From NCBI RefSeq assembly GCF_026241755.1, contig NZ_JAPJDA010000013.1, positions 1-64,000 on the forward strand: DNA of 64,000 bases, read 5' to 3'. The notes below the pieces were generated by a model. That model did not search any database and was not told the DNA's origin. It saw nothing but the letters and a program-made list of their open reading frames with translations. Below, piece after piece: positions 34,800 through 42,811 of this stretch. The translations under genes and the position numbers were made by a program. The stretch comes from Salinimicrobium profundisediminis (GTDB taxonomy: Bacteria; Bacteroidota; Bacteroidia; Flavobacteriales; Flavobacteriaceae). Numbering within the stretch: position 1 is the stretch's first letter; every line of letters starts with the position of its first letter.

Positions 34800-35641
34800 C
34801 TTAATCTGGCCAGCGTATTTAGACGGCCAAGCAACACTTTAGCCACTTCACTGCTGTACTCTTTCTTTCGGTATTTTTTGACCGGCTGTATTCCCATTAC
34901 TACGTTTGAAATAAACATCTCATCTGCCTTTTGCAATTCAAAGGGAGAGATAGAAGCCTCTTCAAAAGTGTAATCGGGCAGTTTCTTTATGATTTCCAGG
35001 ATCTTCCCACGGGTGATCCCCTTTAAACAACCGTCGGTTATTGGAGGCGTTTTAATAACATTCCCAACTACCAAAAAGATATTACCATTGAGTGCCTCAA
35101 CAACATTTTTTTGCTCGTTGAGCAGCAAACAGTTGTGGTAATCATTTTCAATGGCGTAAATACCTGCCAAGACATTCACCGCCCTGTTATTAGTTTTTAA
35201 CGTAGAGAGTAATCCCTTAGCTACGTAATGATCCTTAAAAAGTTCAACTTCATAGAAGTCTTCATTTAAAAGGTAGAAAGCATCAGGGAGAGCTTCAGCA
35301 GTAATGAGATAGTCTATTTCGTTGGTTTGAGGTGTGTAGAAACCACCTGCTTGTCGGGACACATTGAGCTTCACACGTGCCTGGGTGTCAAAAAGGTCAT
35401 TTTCACGTACAATTTGTAAAATTTCAGCTTCAAGAAATTCAGGAGAGAAAGTAGCAGGAATATCCATTCTCATAATGCGCATAGATGCCATTAACCTAAA
35501 ATAATGATCTTCCCAGAAAATGATCCTGCCATTGATTACGCGAATAGTCTCAAACACCGCATCTCCATAAGCAAAGCCACGGTTAGCAATAGAAAGAGAG
35601 GCCTCTTTTTCTTCAAACAACTGTCCGTTGATATTAACCAT
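34796..35641 (-). CDS. Class IV aminotransferase
   Basis: A 281-residue PLP enzyme of fold type IV, related to D-amino acid transaminase, branched-chain aminotransferase and 4-amino-4-deoxychorismate lyase (PabC). RGFAYGDAVFETIRV is the substrate loop, the PLP-binding Lys is in LLSTLKTNNRA, and the C-terminal phosphate loop reads GCLKGITRG. Substrate choice is not settled by sequence. Its ATG at 35641 directly follows the T run of an upstream hairpin. Confidence 0.85.
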   Translation of the reverse strand: MVNINGQLFEEKEASLSIANRGFAYGDAVFETIRVINGRIIFWEDHYFRLMASMRIMRMDIPATFSPEFLEAEILQIVRENDLFDTQARVKLNVSRQAGGFYTPQTNEIDYLITAEALPDAFYLLNEDFYEVELFKDHYVAKGLLSTLKTNNRAVNVLAGIYAIENDYHNCLLLNEQKNVVEALNGNIFLVVGNVIKTPPITDGCLKGITRGKILEIIKKLPDYTFEEASISPFELQKADEMFISNVVMGIQPVKKYRKKEYSSEVAKVLLGRLNTLARLS

Positions 35642-35648
35642 AAAAAAA

Positions 35649-35665
35649 CCCGTTTTTAAAACGGG
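35649..35665 (-). terminator. Terminator-like hairpin abutting the aminotransferase ATG
   Basis: On the minus strand CCCGTTTT and AAAACGGG pair and the T run ends at the ATG of the aminotransferase. It should terminate the START-like gene, and may limit read-through into the aminotransferase. Confidence 0.6.
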
Positions 35666-35691
35666 CAAAGGTAGTATTAAATAAGGGATTT

Positions 35692-36078
35692 CTAAACTGA
35701 ACCCAGTACTTGTTTAAGATCTGAAATCATATTTTCCCACAACATTTTCCCTTCATCTATTTCATCTTCTTCAGCAAAGTCGGTAATCATAATAGAAACA
35801 TCTTTGGTGATCTCGTCTACCTGGATACGCAATTCAAAAAAATATTGTGTATCATCATCGGCTAACCACCGAAACTTCACTCTTTCTCCAGATTTCTTGC
35901 TCAGTAATTTTGCTTTTTCTTCGCTTCCGTTCCAAATAAAGGTAAATAATTCTCCGCGCGAATTTACATTATCTGCATACCACTCACTTAAGCCTGACGG
36001 GGTTGCGATATAGTTGTAGAGTAAAGAAGGGGAAGCCTGGATTGGAAATTCCATTTCAAACTTTATTTTATCGTCCAT
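35692..36078 (-). CDS. START-like (SRPBCC) domain protein
   Basis: A 128-residue helix-grip protein of the SRPBCC/AHSA1-like superfamily, in the Bacteroidetes group called START-like. KFEMEFPIQASPSLLYNYIATPSGLSEWYAD (residues 5-35) is the hallmark, with the pocket-lining strands RVKFRWLADDDTQYFFELRIQV. It is expected to bind a small hydrophobic ligand in the cytoplasm. Ligand unknown. Confidence 0.85.
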   Translation of the reverse strand: MDDKIKFEMEFPIQASPSLLYNYIATPSGLSEWYADNVNSRGELFTFIWNGSEEKAKLLSKKSGERVKFRWLADDDTQYFFELRIQVDEITKDVSIMITDFAEEDEIDEGKMLWENMISDLKQVLGSV

Positions 36079-36163
36079 GCTGCGGTTTTGTTAGTTTCGG
36101 GCAATATAAATATTAATTAGAAACATAAAAAGAAATCAATTTAAATAATTACTAAAAGATAGT

Positions 36164-36193
36164 TTGCGGCAAGATAAAATGTTTTTATATTTG
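36164..36193 (+). promoter_or_regulatory. Promoter of tRNA-Met
   Basis: TTG (36164-36166) is followed after 19 bases by TATATTTG (36186-36193), an exact Bacteroidetes consensus. The direct word CTAAAAGATAG occurs on both sides of it (36152-36162 and 36200-36210), and CTAAAAGA at 36200-36207 could pair with TCTTTTAG at 36231-36238 in the tRNA leader. Confidence 0.7.
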
Positions 36194-36244
36194 CACCCGC
36201 TAAAAGATAGCACAGCCCTTACAGGTAGCCTCTTTTAGAAACAT

Positions 36245-36321
36245 GGCGAGGTAGCTCAGTTGGTTAGAGCGTCGGATTCATAACCCGGAGGTCACGAGTT
36301 CAAATCTCGTTCTCGCTACCA
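36245..36321 (+). tRNA. tRNA-Met (CAT)
   Basis: A 77-base cloverleaf with encoded CCA. Acceptor arm GGCGAGG pairs with TCTCGCT (G-U at the ends), D arm GCTC/GAGC, anticodon CAT in loop TTCATAA, and a T arm ACGAG/CTCGT around TTCAAAT. The stem has an A-C mismatch next to the loop, which I have seen in flavobacterial elongator tRNA-Met. It could also be tRNA-Ile with a lysidine-modified C34; not separable here. It marks the left edge of the accessory region. Confidence 0.93.
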
Positions 36322-36330
36322 GTAAAATCA

Positions 36331-36354
36331 AGGCTTTCGAGAAATCGAAGGCCT
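36331..36354 (+). terminator. Terminator of tRNA-Met
   Basis: AGGCTTTCG pairs with CGAAGGCCT (one G-U) around AGAAAT, followed by a T run, ten bases after the tRNA. Confidence 0.8.
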
Positions 36355-36370
36355 TTTTTATTTTACCCTA

Positions 36371-36391
36371 GTACAGAATAAGTACAGAATA
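36371..36391. repeat. Direct repeat GTACAGAATA, candidate attachment-site arm
   Basis: GTACAGAATA is present twice, at 36371-36380 and 36382-36391. Its place right after a tRNA gene at the start of an accessory region suits an integrase-binding site, but no integrase is seen and the far end is outside the window. Confidence 0.35.
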
Positions 36392-36847
36392 TTAAATTTT
36401 TCCAGATTCACATTTAAATTGTTCGTTTTTGATCTCATTAAAAGGCAAATTTCACATTGAAAATTTAACTTATTCAAAATAGACCTGCGTTCGCACTTTC
36501 TATAATTTTTCAGCGAAGCGCTTTGGATTGCCACCTTTATTTAGACAAACAGTTCAGAAATTGGGTGACTTAGACTTCTATGAACATTAAAGATGTGAGA
36601 AATACAACAGTTAAAGGTAATGCGTCGTATGTAGTGCTAATTCAAAAAAATTAAATCTAATCTCAGAATTCAAGAGGTTGTTTACTGAAAACTTACTTTG
36701 GAATGTGTAACAAGTCAAACAATAAACAGATTTTAAAGTCTCCTAAAAATTTCATAAAACCCATAATAATTAAAGTTTTGCCCTTAAAACCAAAAGGTCT
36801 TTTTCGTCGTTAAGCTGTAATTTCGAAACAAATTAAAAAAATTAACT
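36392..36847. other. AT-rich stretch without a supported gene
   Basis: No intact gene found. A 36-codon open segment (36451-36600 area, ending in FGLPPLFRQTVQKLGDLDFYE before a stop near 36590) reads like a coding remnant but I cannot name it. The rest is AT-rich with no clear promoter or hairpin. Confidence 0.4.
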
Positions 36848-36922
36848 ATGAGAAATGAAGAACTAGTAAGAGGCATGTCCAACTGCGTAAATCACTGCAA
36901 CTGGTGTGCTGAAGACTATTGA
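36848..36922 (+). pseudogene. 24-residue stump of a Cys-rich four-helix copper-binding protein
   Basis: ATG to TGA encodes MRNEELVRGMSNCVNHCNW and five more residues (CAEDY). This matches what I recall of the start of Bacteroidetes four-helix-bundle copper-binding proteins (DUF326/Csp-like), with the CxxxCxxC spacing of the first helix, but those proteins are about 105-115 residues long. The stop is followed at once by a terminator hairpin, as if the middle and end of the gene were deleted while its own terminator was kept. It may still be expressed as a short metal-binding peptide; whether it is functional is unknown. Confidence 0.55.
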
Positions 36923-36947
36923 AAGGCTGCTAAAAAAAGTAGCCTTT
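36922..36947 (+). terminator. Terminator directly after the 24-residue frame
   Basis: AAAGGCTGCT pairs with AGTAGCCTTT (one G-U) over ten bases with a six-A loop, then CTTTT. The stem begins on the last base of the TGA stop codon. Confidence 0.8.
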
Positions 36948-36985
36948 CTTTTCTACCCATTAATTTTAATACAAAGATTTTTTCG

Positions 36986-36994
36986 CCCCCCCCC
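36986..36994 (+). repeat. Tract of nine C upstream of the DUF2490 gene
   Basis: A run of nine C, surrounded by AT-rich DNA, lies 80 bases before the ATG of the outer-membrane protein and inside an upstream frame that reads into it. Such tracts are prone to slippage and may vary between cells. Confidence 0.6.
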
Positions 36995-37073
36995 GACCAC
37001 TTTAAAAATTTCAAATCCATTTGATATTAAAAACAGCAACAATTTCATTTTAGAATGTTCCGGCTTCGCTGCA

Positions 37074-37760
37074 ATGAAGAAATTCTTTTCTGCAAATGTA
37101 ATTTTCATTGCTCTTTTCATATTAACCACTCCCAAAGTCTTTTCTCAGGAGACTGAAGCACTAATGTTGGAGCCAACTTTTACGTTGAATTTCTCCACGG
37201 AGACAAAATGGTCTTATTCATTCGGCCTGGCAAACAGGGGAATTCTTATCGATGAAATTGATGTCAATAATTTTTCTGAAGACGTAACTGAACATTTAGA
37301 AATAAACTCATGGGTCAAATATTCTACCGGAGAAGATTCAAATTTCAGCATTGGAATACGCTATCGATTCAGGAAATCTTTTGACTCAGAACAGGAAAAT
37401 TTTGCCAGAATTTTACAACAGTATTATAATGAAAACAGTAATATTTGGATTGGGTGGTGGCATCGTGTTCGTTTTGAACAGCGATTTAGCCCTTCTATTA
37501 ACATTTTCAGGCTTCGGTATCAGTTAGGATTATCAAGAGCTATAAGTAAAACATTTGACCTGAAACTGTCCACAGAAGCACTGTACAGCATGTCAAGTAG
37601 CTTCAAACCTCAGCCTGAGCAACGTATTGCCTTTCAACTGGCGGCTAATTCCATAGGATCTTGGGATTTCTACCTGGGGCCACAGTATAGAATGGATAAC
37701 TACGTCAGAAAACAGCGTAATACTTTGTATATTTTAACAGGAGCTACATTAAACCTTTAG
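37074..37760 (+). CDS. DUF2490 family outer-membrane beta-barrel protein
   Basis: A 228-residue exported protein with signal peptide MKKFFSANVIFIALFILTT and cleavage after VFSQ. The mature part shows DUF2490 features: the repeated aromatic and Arg-rich strands (FSIGIRYRFRKSF, IWIGWWHRVRFEQRF, RLRYQLGLSRAI) and a last barrel strand (RNTLYILTGATLNL). It should be a 12-strand-type barrel of unknown function. The frame is open for 56 codons upstream through the C tract, but the ATG at 37074 gives the signal peptide. Confidence 0.75.
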   Translation: MKKFFSANVIFIALFILTTPKVFSQETEALMLEPTFTLNFSTETKWSYSFGLANRGILIDEIDVNNFSEDVTEHLEINSWVKYSTGEDSNFSIGIRYRFRKSFDSEQENFARILQQYYNENSNIWIGWWHRVRFEQRFSPSINIFRLRYQLGLSRAISKTFDLKLSTEALYSMSSSFKPQPEQRIAFQLAANSIGSWDFYLGPQYRMDNYVRKQRNTLYILTGATLNL

Positions 37761-38126
37761 CATAACCAACTTAGGTTGGACTTCGATATTAGATATGATT
37801 TTCACTTTACTATTTCCTCACCGTTGCCTACAAATTAAATATCCTCCTTACTTAGAATTCAAAAATTTAGCTTTCACCATTTTTTAAGTAGAACAATTTT
37901 ATTTCTTTCCAAAATAACTTCTGAATCACCACCTCTGTATCGGTTAACTTACCTCTTCAAAATTTACCCACTCTGACATAAATATTATTAACAAATGGTA
38001 ATATTTATTCTTAAAAAATAATTAAAACCATAAAAACTAACATATTACACATAAAATTTAAGTCTCCCTGACTGCGTGTTATTGTAATTTTAATTTAGTT
38101 AAAATCCGCTAACTCTGCCCTTTGTT
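37761..38126. other. AT-rich spacer without a gene
   Basis: Apart from a five-base-pair hairpin (CCAACTTAGGTTGG, 37766-37779) just after the DUF2490 stop, which lacks a T run, I see no gene, repeat or promoter that I can support. Confidence 0.4.
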
Positions 38127-38324
38127 CTATTCAGCAGGCCCAAACAGTAGCCAATGAAATGTAAATACAGGAGTAATATAAAAGAGTACTACATAAAATT
38201 GTGTGTCATCTGGTAAGCCAAAAAATGGAACTCTGGATAAGGGCTTTTTTGGTCTGGAAACTGACATCAAACTATAAACATTAAAAAGGATTAAATAAAA
38301 TAACTCAAAAAAAGACCTGCGCAT
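38127..38324 (-). CDS. Small hypothetical membrane protein (doubtful)
   Basis: A 65-codon frame on the minus strand, Phe-rich, with one or two hydrophobic segments (ELFYLILFNVYSLM and FYVVLFYITPVFTFHWLLF) around a basic stretch SRPKKPLSR. The pattern is plausible for a small inner-membrane protein, but the composition also fits a random frame in AT-rich DNA. No relative recognised. Confidence 0.25.
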   Translation of the reverse strand: MRRSFFELFYLILFNVYSLMSVSRPKKPLSRVPFFGLPDDTQFYVVLFYITPVFTFHWLLFGPAE

Positions 38325-38375
38325 TAAGAAGCATGAGCTTCAATGGAATCAATATCAATTAGAATTTCGTTAAAA

Positions 38376-38942
38376 ATGAAAAAAATATACTTCTACTATT
38401 TCTTATTTTCTTTTGCTTTTATTTCCTGTAAAGATGCTGAAAGAACGTGTACAGCTACTCCTGAAGAAGTTGTGAATCAACCTTCTCAGCGAGAAATTAA
38501 TACAGGAGACATTGTTGTTCCTGAAGGTTACAGTATAGAGGCAGTGAACACAGGCCTCTCCTATCCGGTAGATGTTACTTTTGACGAAGAAGAAAATTAC
38601 TACATTGCTGAAGCAGGACGTCATACCTACGGCCCTAAACCTCCGCGAGCACCGAAAACCCGAATTCTTAAAGTATTCCCCAATAGGCAGGTAGAAGTAC
38701 TTTGTGATAAGGTGGTTCCCATGACTGAAATAAAGGAATCAGCGTCCAATATTATTGGAATAGGACATTTTAGTCATGTTATAGCAGGCTCTGTGGAAAC
38801 TTTCACTCTGGCTTTTATGAACCAGGCAGGATGGTGGTCCGTCCTCGGCAATTATACACTACCTGCCCTTATCGGAAACATTATAGGGGGCGTAATGATT
38901 GTGGCAGGAATTAATCATGCCCAGGTAAAATCAGATAACTAA
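38376..38942 (+). pseudogene. Chimeric remnant: sugar-dehydrogenase-like lipoprotein fused to a formate/nitrite transporter end
   Basis: A 188-residue frame in two unrelated parts. Residues 1-115 are a lipoprotein signal (lipobox FISC) followed by the first blade region of a PQQ-dependent sugar dehydrogenase-like beta-propeller (VPEGYSIEAVNTGLSYPVD, then YYIAEAGRHTYG). From about residue 124 it becomes the last part of a formate/nitrite transporter: IGIGHFSHVIAGSVETFTL, NYTLPALIGNIIGG and NHAQVK. Neither part is complete, and the family ends of both are missing at the join near 38720-38750. The simplest reading is a deletion that joined two neighbouring genes. A functional fusion is unlikely, as five transporter helices are absent. 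Confidence 0.7.
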
Positions 38943-38963
38943 TAATTCTTATAAGCTAAAAAG

Positions 38964-39158
38964 ATGAGAGAAAAATATTTAGTCACAGAGGATAGTGTTC
39001 CACTGATCGTTTTTTTTGAAAGGAACGCAGCGTACTCATATAAAAATGAAGTTTGTCCTACCTTGAAAAAGCTTATTGAGCCGGGAGTTCCAGCCTATTT
39101 CACTCTTAGTAAACTATTAATTCAAGGACTACAGCTCTTTAAAGGTTATGGTAAATAA
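38964..39158 (+). CDS. Small hypothetical protein, possible thioredoxin-like remnant
   Basis: A 64-residue frame, 22 bases after the chimeric remnant. The order of segments VPLIVFFERNAAYSY, CPTLKKLIE and LIQGLQLFKGYGK faintly recalls a thioredoxin fold (strand, active-site helix, then the TLLLFKNGK strand), but the CxxC active site would be replaced by AYSY and the length is about 40 residues short. If so it is a decayed gene. It could equally be an unrelated small protein. Confidence 0.3.
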   Translation: MREKYLVTEDSVPLIVFFERNAAYSYKNEVCPTLKKLIEPGVPAYFTLSKLLIQGLQLFKGYGK

Positions 39159-39310
39159 AGTCATCCTGAAAATCACTCCCAAAGACAAAAATTAGATTTA
39201 ACACAATTTTTATGTAATTATATTTTCAGGCTATTTAATTTGCAAAAGCCTTCAATACCCAATCAAATTAATTTTAAATCAAAATAATTTCTAACCAAAC
39301 AATTTAAAAA

Positions 39311-39874
39311 ATGGAAAATAATCAAAACAACCAAAAGGCTTATCTAAAATTTTTTTTAATGATAGCCACATCAATGCTTGCTATGTTCTTCCTGATGTAT
39401 ACAAATTCTTATCAAATTATAGATCATTTTTGGTTTAGTGAAACCCGGTTGTTTATGACAATGATCATGGGAGGAGCAATGATCATTATTATGTTATTGT
39501 ATATGCTCAACATGTACAATAACAGGAAAGCCAATATGCTCACTCTTGCTTTTGGAGTCATATTAATAGGTGGGGCGATATGGCTGGTACGAAGCCAGGT
39601 AACCGTTTCGGATACAGATTATATGGAAGGCATGATACCTCATCATTCCATCGCAATTTTAACCAGCGAACGTTCTCAAATAGAAGATGTTAGGGTAAGA
39701 GAGCTGGCAGATGAAATCATTAAGGCGCAGCGTAGGGAGATCATGGAAATGCAATGGCTGATAAATGACATAAGAGAGAACGGCATAGTAGAAACAGAGG
39801 AAGAAAAAAGGGAACGCCCGGTTCCATATTTTGAAGGTACGCTCGAGAAAGAGACCATAGATTTAGAGGAATAA
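39311..39874 (+). CDS. DUF305 membrane protein
   Basis: A 187-residue inner-membrane protein with three helices at about 12-32, 43-66 and 75-94, then an extracytoplasmic DUF305 region. That region holds the metal-ligand-like motif MEGMIPHHSIAILTSE and the downstream RELADEIIKAQRREIMEMQ helix. DUF305 proteins are ferritin-like and commonly sit in copper-resistance clusters, which fits the neighbourhood. The role, perhaps periplasmic metal storage, is inferred from family context. Confidence 0.85.
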   Translation: MENNQNNQKAYLKFFLMIATSMLAMFFLMYTNSYQIIDHFWFSETRLFMTMIMGGAMIIIMLLYMLNMYNNRKANMLTLAFGVILIGGAIWLVRSQVTVSDTDYMEGMIPHHSIAILTSERSQIEDVRVRELADEIIKAQRREIMEMQWLINDIRENGIVETEEEKRERPVPYFEGTLEKETIDLEE

Positions 39875-39925
39875 CAATCCTGGAGTTAAATTGGCGATAC
39901 TTCTAAAATCCGTGCATAACTTTAG

Positions 39926-40435
39926 ATGAAAAGCTCCGGCTCCTGGTGGGTCGAAGAGGTGACTAATGTTCAAAACCAACTTTTTGTGAAAATAGCCAAT
40001 GCACTTTTTGCAGTAATTTTTCTTGTTTCTGCCTTTATACAACACAACGACCCGGACCCACTTTTATGGATGTCTATTTACGGATATGGAGCGCTAGTCT
40101 CCATGCTGGCTATTTTCCGGAAGGATAGTAAAATTTTACATTATGCAGGGCTGGTCGTTTTCGTTTCGTACGCTGTTTATTTATTCTTTGCTCCCAATGG
40201 CGTCTTCACCTGGTTCAGCTTGCATTCCGCGGAAAATATCACCGGTTCCATGTCTGATGATAAGCCCTGGATAGAAGCCACCCGGGAATTCTTCGGACTG
40301 CTCATCCTAAGTTTTGTACATATTCTCAACCTGCTTTTTCGAAAGTCAGTTTTATATAACAGAACCCAAACTAATAAAGAATGGACAAAAAATTATTCTT
40401 CGGAATTCTTTTCAGCCTTTTCACCTTTCTGTTAA
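39926..40435 (+). CDS. TMEM220-like membrane protein
   Basis: A 169-residue protein with four predicted helices. FLVSAFIQHNDPDPLLWMSIYGYG is the family landmark (residues 34-57), followed by helices around 77-95 and 115-135. Function unknown. A GTG at 39959 is an alternative start; a TAACTTTA -7-like box at 39917-39924, 23 bases after a TTG, would favour the later start. The 3' end overlaps the TonB receptor gene by 55 bases, longer than usual, which suggests an extended C-terminus. Confidence 0.7.
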   Translation: MKSSGSWWVEEVTNVQNQLFVKIANALFAVIFLVSAFIQHNDPDPLLWMSIYGYGALVSMLAIFRKDSKILHYAGLVVFVSYAVYLFFAPNGVFTWFSLHSAENITGSMSDDKPWIEATREFFGLLILSFVHILNLLFRKSVLYNRTQTNKEWTKNYSSEFFSAFSPFC

Positions 40436-42747
40436 ACGCACAGGAACCTGGCACTTTGCAAGGAAAAGTGATTTCAGATTCTTCTGAGCCCTTGGCAAAT
40501 GTTGAGATAAGGTTATTGAATACCTCTTTTCAAGCCCGTACCGGAGTCGATGGAAATTTTTCTTTTCAGGAAATACCCTTTGGCTCATATGTAATGAGGA
40601 TTCGAAAATCAGGGTTTTCAGAAACTATAAGAAATATTACCGTCGATTCAGCAATAACTGAACTGGAAGTGATTTTAGGTTCCGAAGGAGAACGCCTCAG
40701 GGAAGTGGTTGTGACTGCTCAAAAAAGGGAAGAGGTGATCCAGGAGATCCCCCTTAGTGTTACCAGTCTTTCTGCTGAAAACATAGAACAGAGCCAGATC
40801 CAGAATGTCAATGATCTAACAGCAATTTCCCCTAACCTCTACGCAAGTGATCCCGGGGATAGAAGAACCGTTACCTCAATAAGGGGAGTTGTTACTACCT
40901 CCTATGATCCGGCCATTGCAACTTATATTGACGGTGTAAACCAGTACAATCTTGATACCTATATCACCCAACTTTTTGATATTGAAAGAATAGAAGTCCT
41001 GCGCGGACCTCAGGGAACTCTCTACGGAAGAAATGCCATGGGGGGAGTGATCAACATTATAACCCGGGAGCCTCAAAATGAAACCACCATATTTGGAGAA
41101 GCTAGCCTGGGCAATTACAGCCAACAGCGGTACATTGCCGGAATAAGAACCCCCTTAGGAGAGAAACTCTTTTTTGGTGCAGCCGGATTATATGAGGAAA
41201 GAGAAGGATTTTACACCAATGAATTCACCGGCTCCAGTTATGATGATCAGAAAAATTTCTCGGGAAATTACTATCTGAAGTACCTTTTTAGCCCCACCTG
41301 GAATGCCACCTTAAATCTAAAACACTTCACAGCAGAGAATGACGGTGCATTTCCTCTGAACATGGGTGTAGAAGCGGCTTTTGAAAACCCTTACACTCTA
41401 AACCAGAATCAACTTTCCACAATGAAGGACAACACATTCAATACATCTCTGGTCATTGATCACAAAGGGAGGAATTTTAATTTTAGTTCACAAACTGCCT
41501 ACCAGCAGAATTACAGGTATTATGAAAGCCCAATTGATGCAGACTTCTCTCCTCTGGATGCTGTGTCCATCATCAATGACTATGGAAAAGACTGGAACAC
41601 GGTAAAAGTAGCTACACAGGAATTTAGATTCTCCTCTCCCAGTAGATCGGACAAAAACCTGGAATGGACGGCAGGAACTTTTATGTTCTATCAGGAAAGC
41701 CCGGTAAAACAGGCGACCCATTTGGGGGAAGATGCCGCCCTTATGGGATCTGAAGACACCAACTATTCGCTAATCAATACTACAGAATCAACAGGTAAAG
41801 GAATTGCCTTTTTTGGGCAGCTAAATTATCAGCTTACCGAGAACATCGGGGCCATCGCTGGATTGCGATACGATCATGAATACAAGAAGCAGTCTGTGCT
41901 TGGAGAATATCAATTGGACTCTGATACTGAACCTCTCTTTGAATATCAACCAGACTCTACCGCTACTGCGAGTTTCAATGCCTTCTCGCCTAAGGTTGGT
42001 CTTACCTATGATCTTTCAGAAGAGAACCTCGTTTTCCTTACCTATAGTCGTGGTTTTAGGGCGGGAGGCCTCACTCCTTTAAGTACAGACCCTACACAGC
42101 CACCTTTGTACGAGTACAAACCAGAGTTCAGCTATAATTATGAAATAGGCACTAAAAACTCTTTTTTAGAGAATAAGCTACTGTTGAATGCCACTGTTTT
42201 TTATACGGAAGTGACCGACGTACAGGTACCGACCTTAGTCATGCCCGATGGGGTTATCGTCACACGAAACACCGGAAAACTCACGAGCAAAGGTATGGAA
42301 GTAGAGCTAAAAGCCTTATTGGCCACCGGCCTTGAACTTGGTTATGATTTTGGTCTTACAGACGCCGGTTATGAGTCGCTGCTCGTGGCGCAAGATGCCG
42401 GTGAAGTCAATCTTGAAGGTAACAAACAAATCTACACTCCGGAAATAACTTCAATGCTCGCTCTACAATACGAGTCAAGCCTGGGACTGAATGACAACTG
42501 GGAGTTCTCAGCCCGTACAGAATGGAAGTACCTGGGGGAACATTATTTCGATCTTGCAAATAATCTAAGGCAGGAACCGTACAACCTGTACCACGGAAAT
42601 ATTGGGGTCTCCTACCGGGACTTTAAGCTCATGCTATGGAGCCGTAATATTTTTGATAAAAAATATATTAGCTACGGCTATAACTTTGGAGCAGTTCACC
42701 TCGGGAATCCTGCTACTTACGGTGTAACTTTATCATTTAAGATATGA
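40381..42747 (+). CDS. TonB-dependent outer-membrane receptor
   Basis: A 788-residue receptor. After signal peptide MDKKLFFGILFSLFTFLLNA comes a carboxypeptidase-like regulatory domain (about 25-105), a TonB-box-like segment before VVVTAQKREE, a plug (about 115-235, with VLRGPQGTLYGRNAMGG) and the barrel ending in GVTLSFKI. The plug and barrel resemble iron-complex and vitamin receptors more than SusC; no SusD partner follows, so a siderophore, cobalamin or metal-chelate ligand is likelier than a glycan. Ligand unknown. Confidence 0.88.
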   Translation: MDKKLFFGILFSLFTFLLNAQEPGTLQGKVISDSSEPLANVEIRLLNTSFQARTGVDGNFSFQEIPFGSYVMRIRKSGFSETIRNITVDSAITELEVILGSEGERLREVVVTAQKREEVIQEIPLSVTSLSAENIEQSQIQNVNDLTAISPNLYASDPGDRRTVTSIRGVVTTSYDPAIATYIDGVNQYNLDTYITQLFDIERIEVLRGPQGTLYGRNAMGGVINIITREPQNETTIFGEASLGNYSQQRYIAGIRTPLGEKLFFGAAGLYEEREGFYTNEFTGSSYDDQKNFSGNYYLKYLFSPTWNATLNLKHFTAENDGAFPLNMGVEAAFENPYTLNQNQLSTMKDNTFNTSLVIDHKGRNFNFSSQTAYQQNYRYYESPIDADFSPLDAVSIINDYGKDWNTVKVATQEFRFSSPSRSDKNLEWTAGTFMFYQESPVKQATHLGEDAALMGSEDTNYSLINTTESTGKGIAFFGQLNYQLTENIGAIAGLRYDHEYKKQSVLGEYQLDSDTEPLFEYQPDSTATASFNAFSPKVGLTYDLSEENLVFLTYSRGFRAGGLTPLSTDPTQPPLYEYKPEFSYNYEIGTKNSFLENKLLLNATVFYTEVTDVQVPTLVMPDGVIVTRNTGKLTSKGMEVELKALLATGLELGYDFGLTDAGYESLLVAQDAGEVNLEGNKQIYTPEITSMLALQYESSLGLNDNWEFSARTEWKYLGEHYFDLANNLRQEPYNLYHGNIGVSYRDFKLMLWSRNIFDKKYISYGYNFGAVHLGNPATYGVTLSFKI

Positions 42748-42761
42748 TCTTTCATAAATAA

Positions 42762-42788
42762 GGAACCACCCTAAAAAAGGGTGGTTCC
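42762..42788. terminator. Bidirectional terminator between receptor and dehydrogenase
   Basis: GGAACCACCCT pairs with AGGGTGGTTCC over 11 bases with a five-A loop, between the convergent receptor and dehydrogenase genes. No strong T run is present on the plus side. Confidence 0.65.
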
Positions 42789-42811
42789 GCGTGTATTTAA
42801 AATGTCTTTTT

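Noticed and set aside
36851-36905. Promoter of the DUF2490 gene at TAATTTCG-like sequence near 36825
   Set aside because: No TTG at the right distance; the nearest one is about 45 bases upstream.
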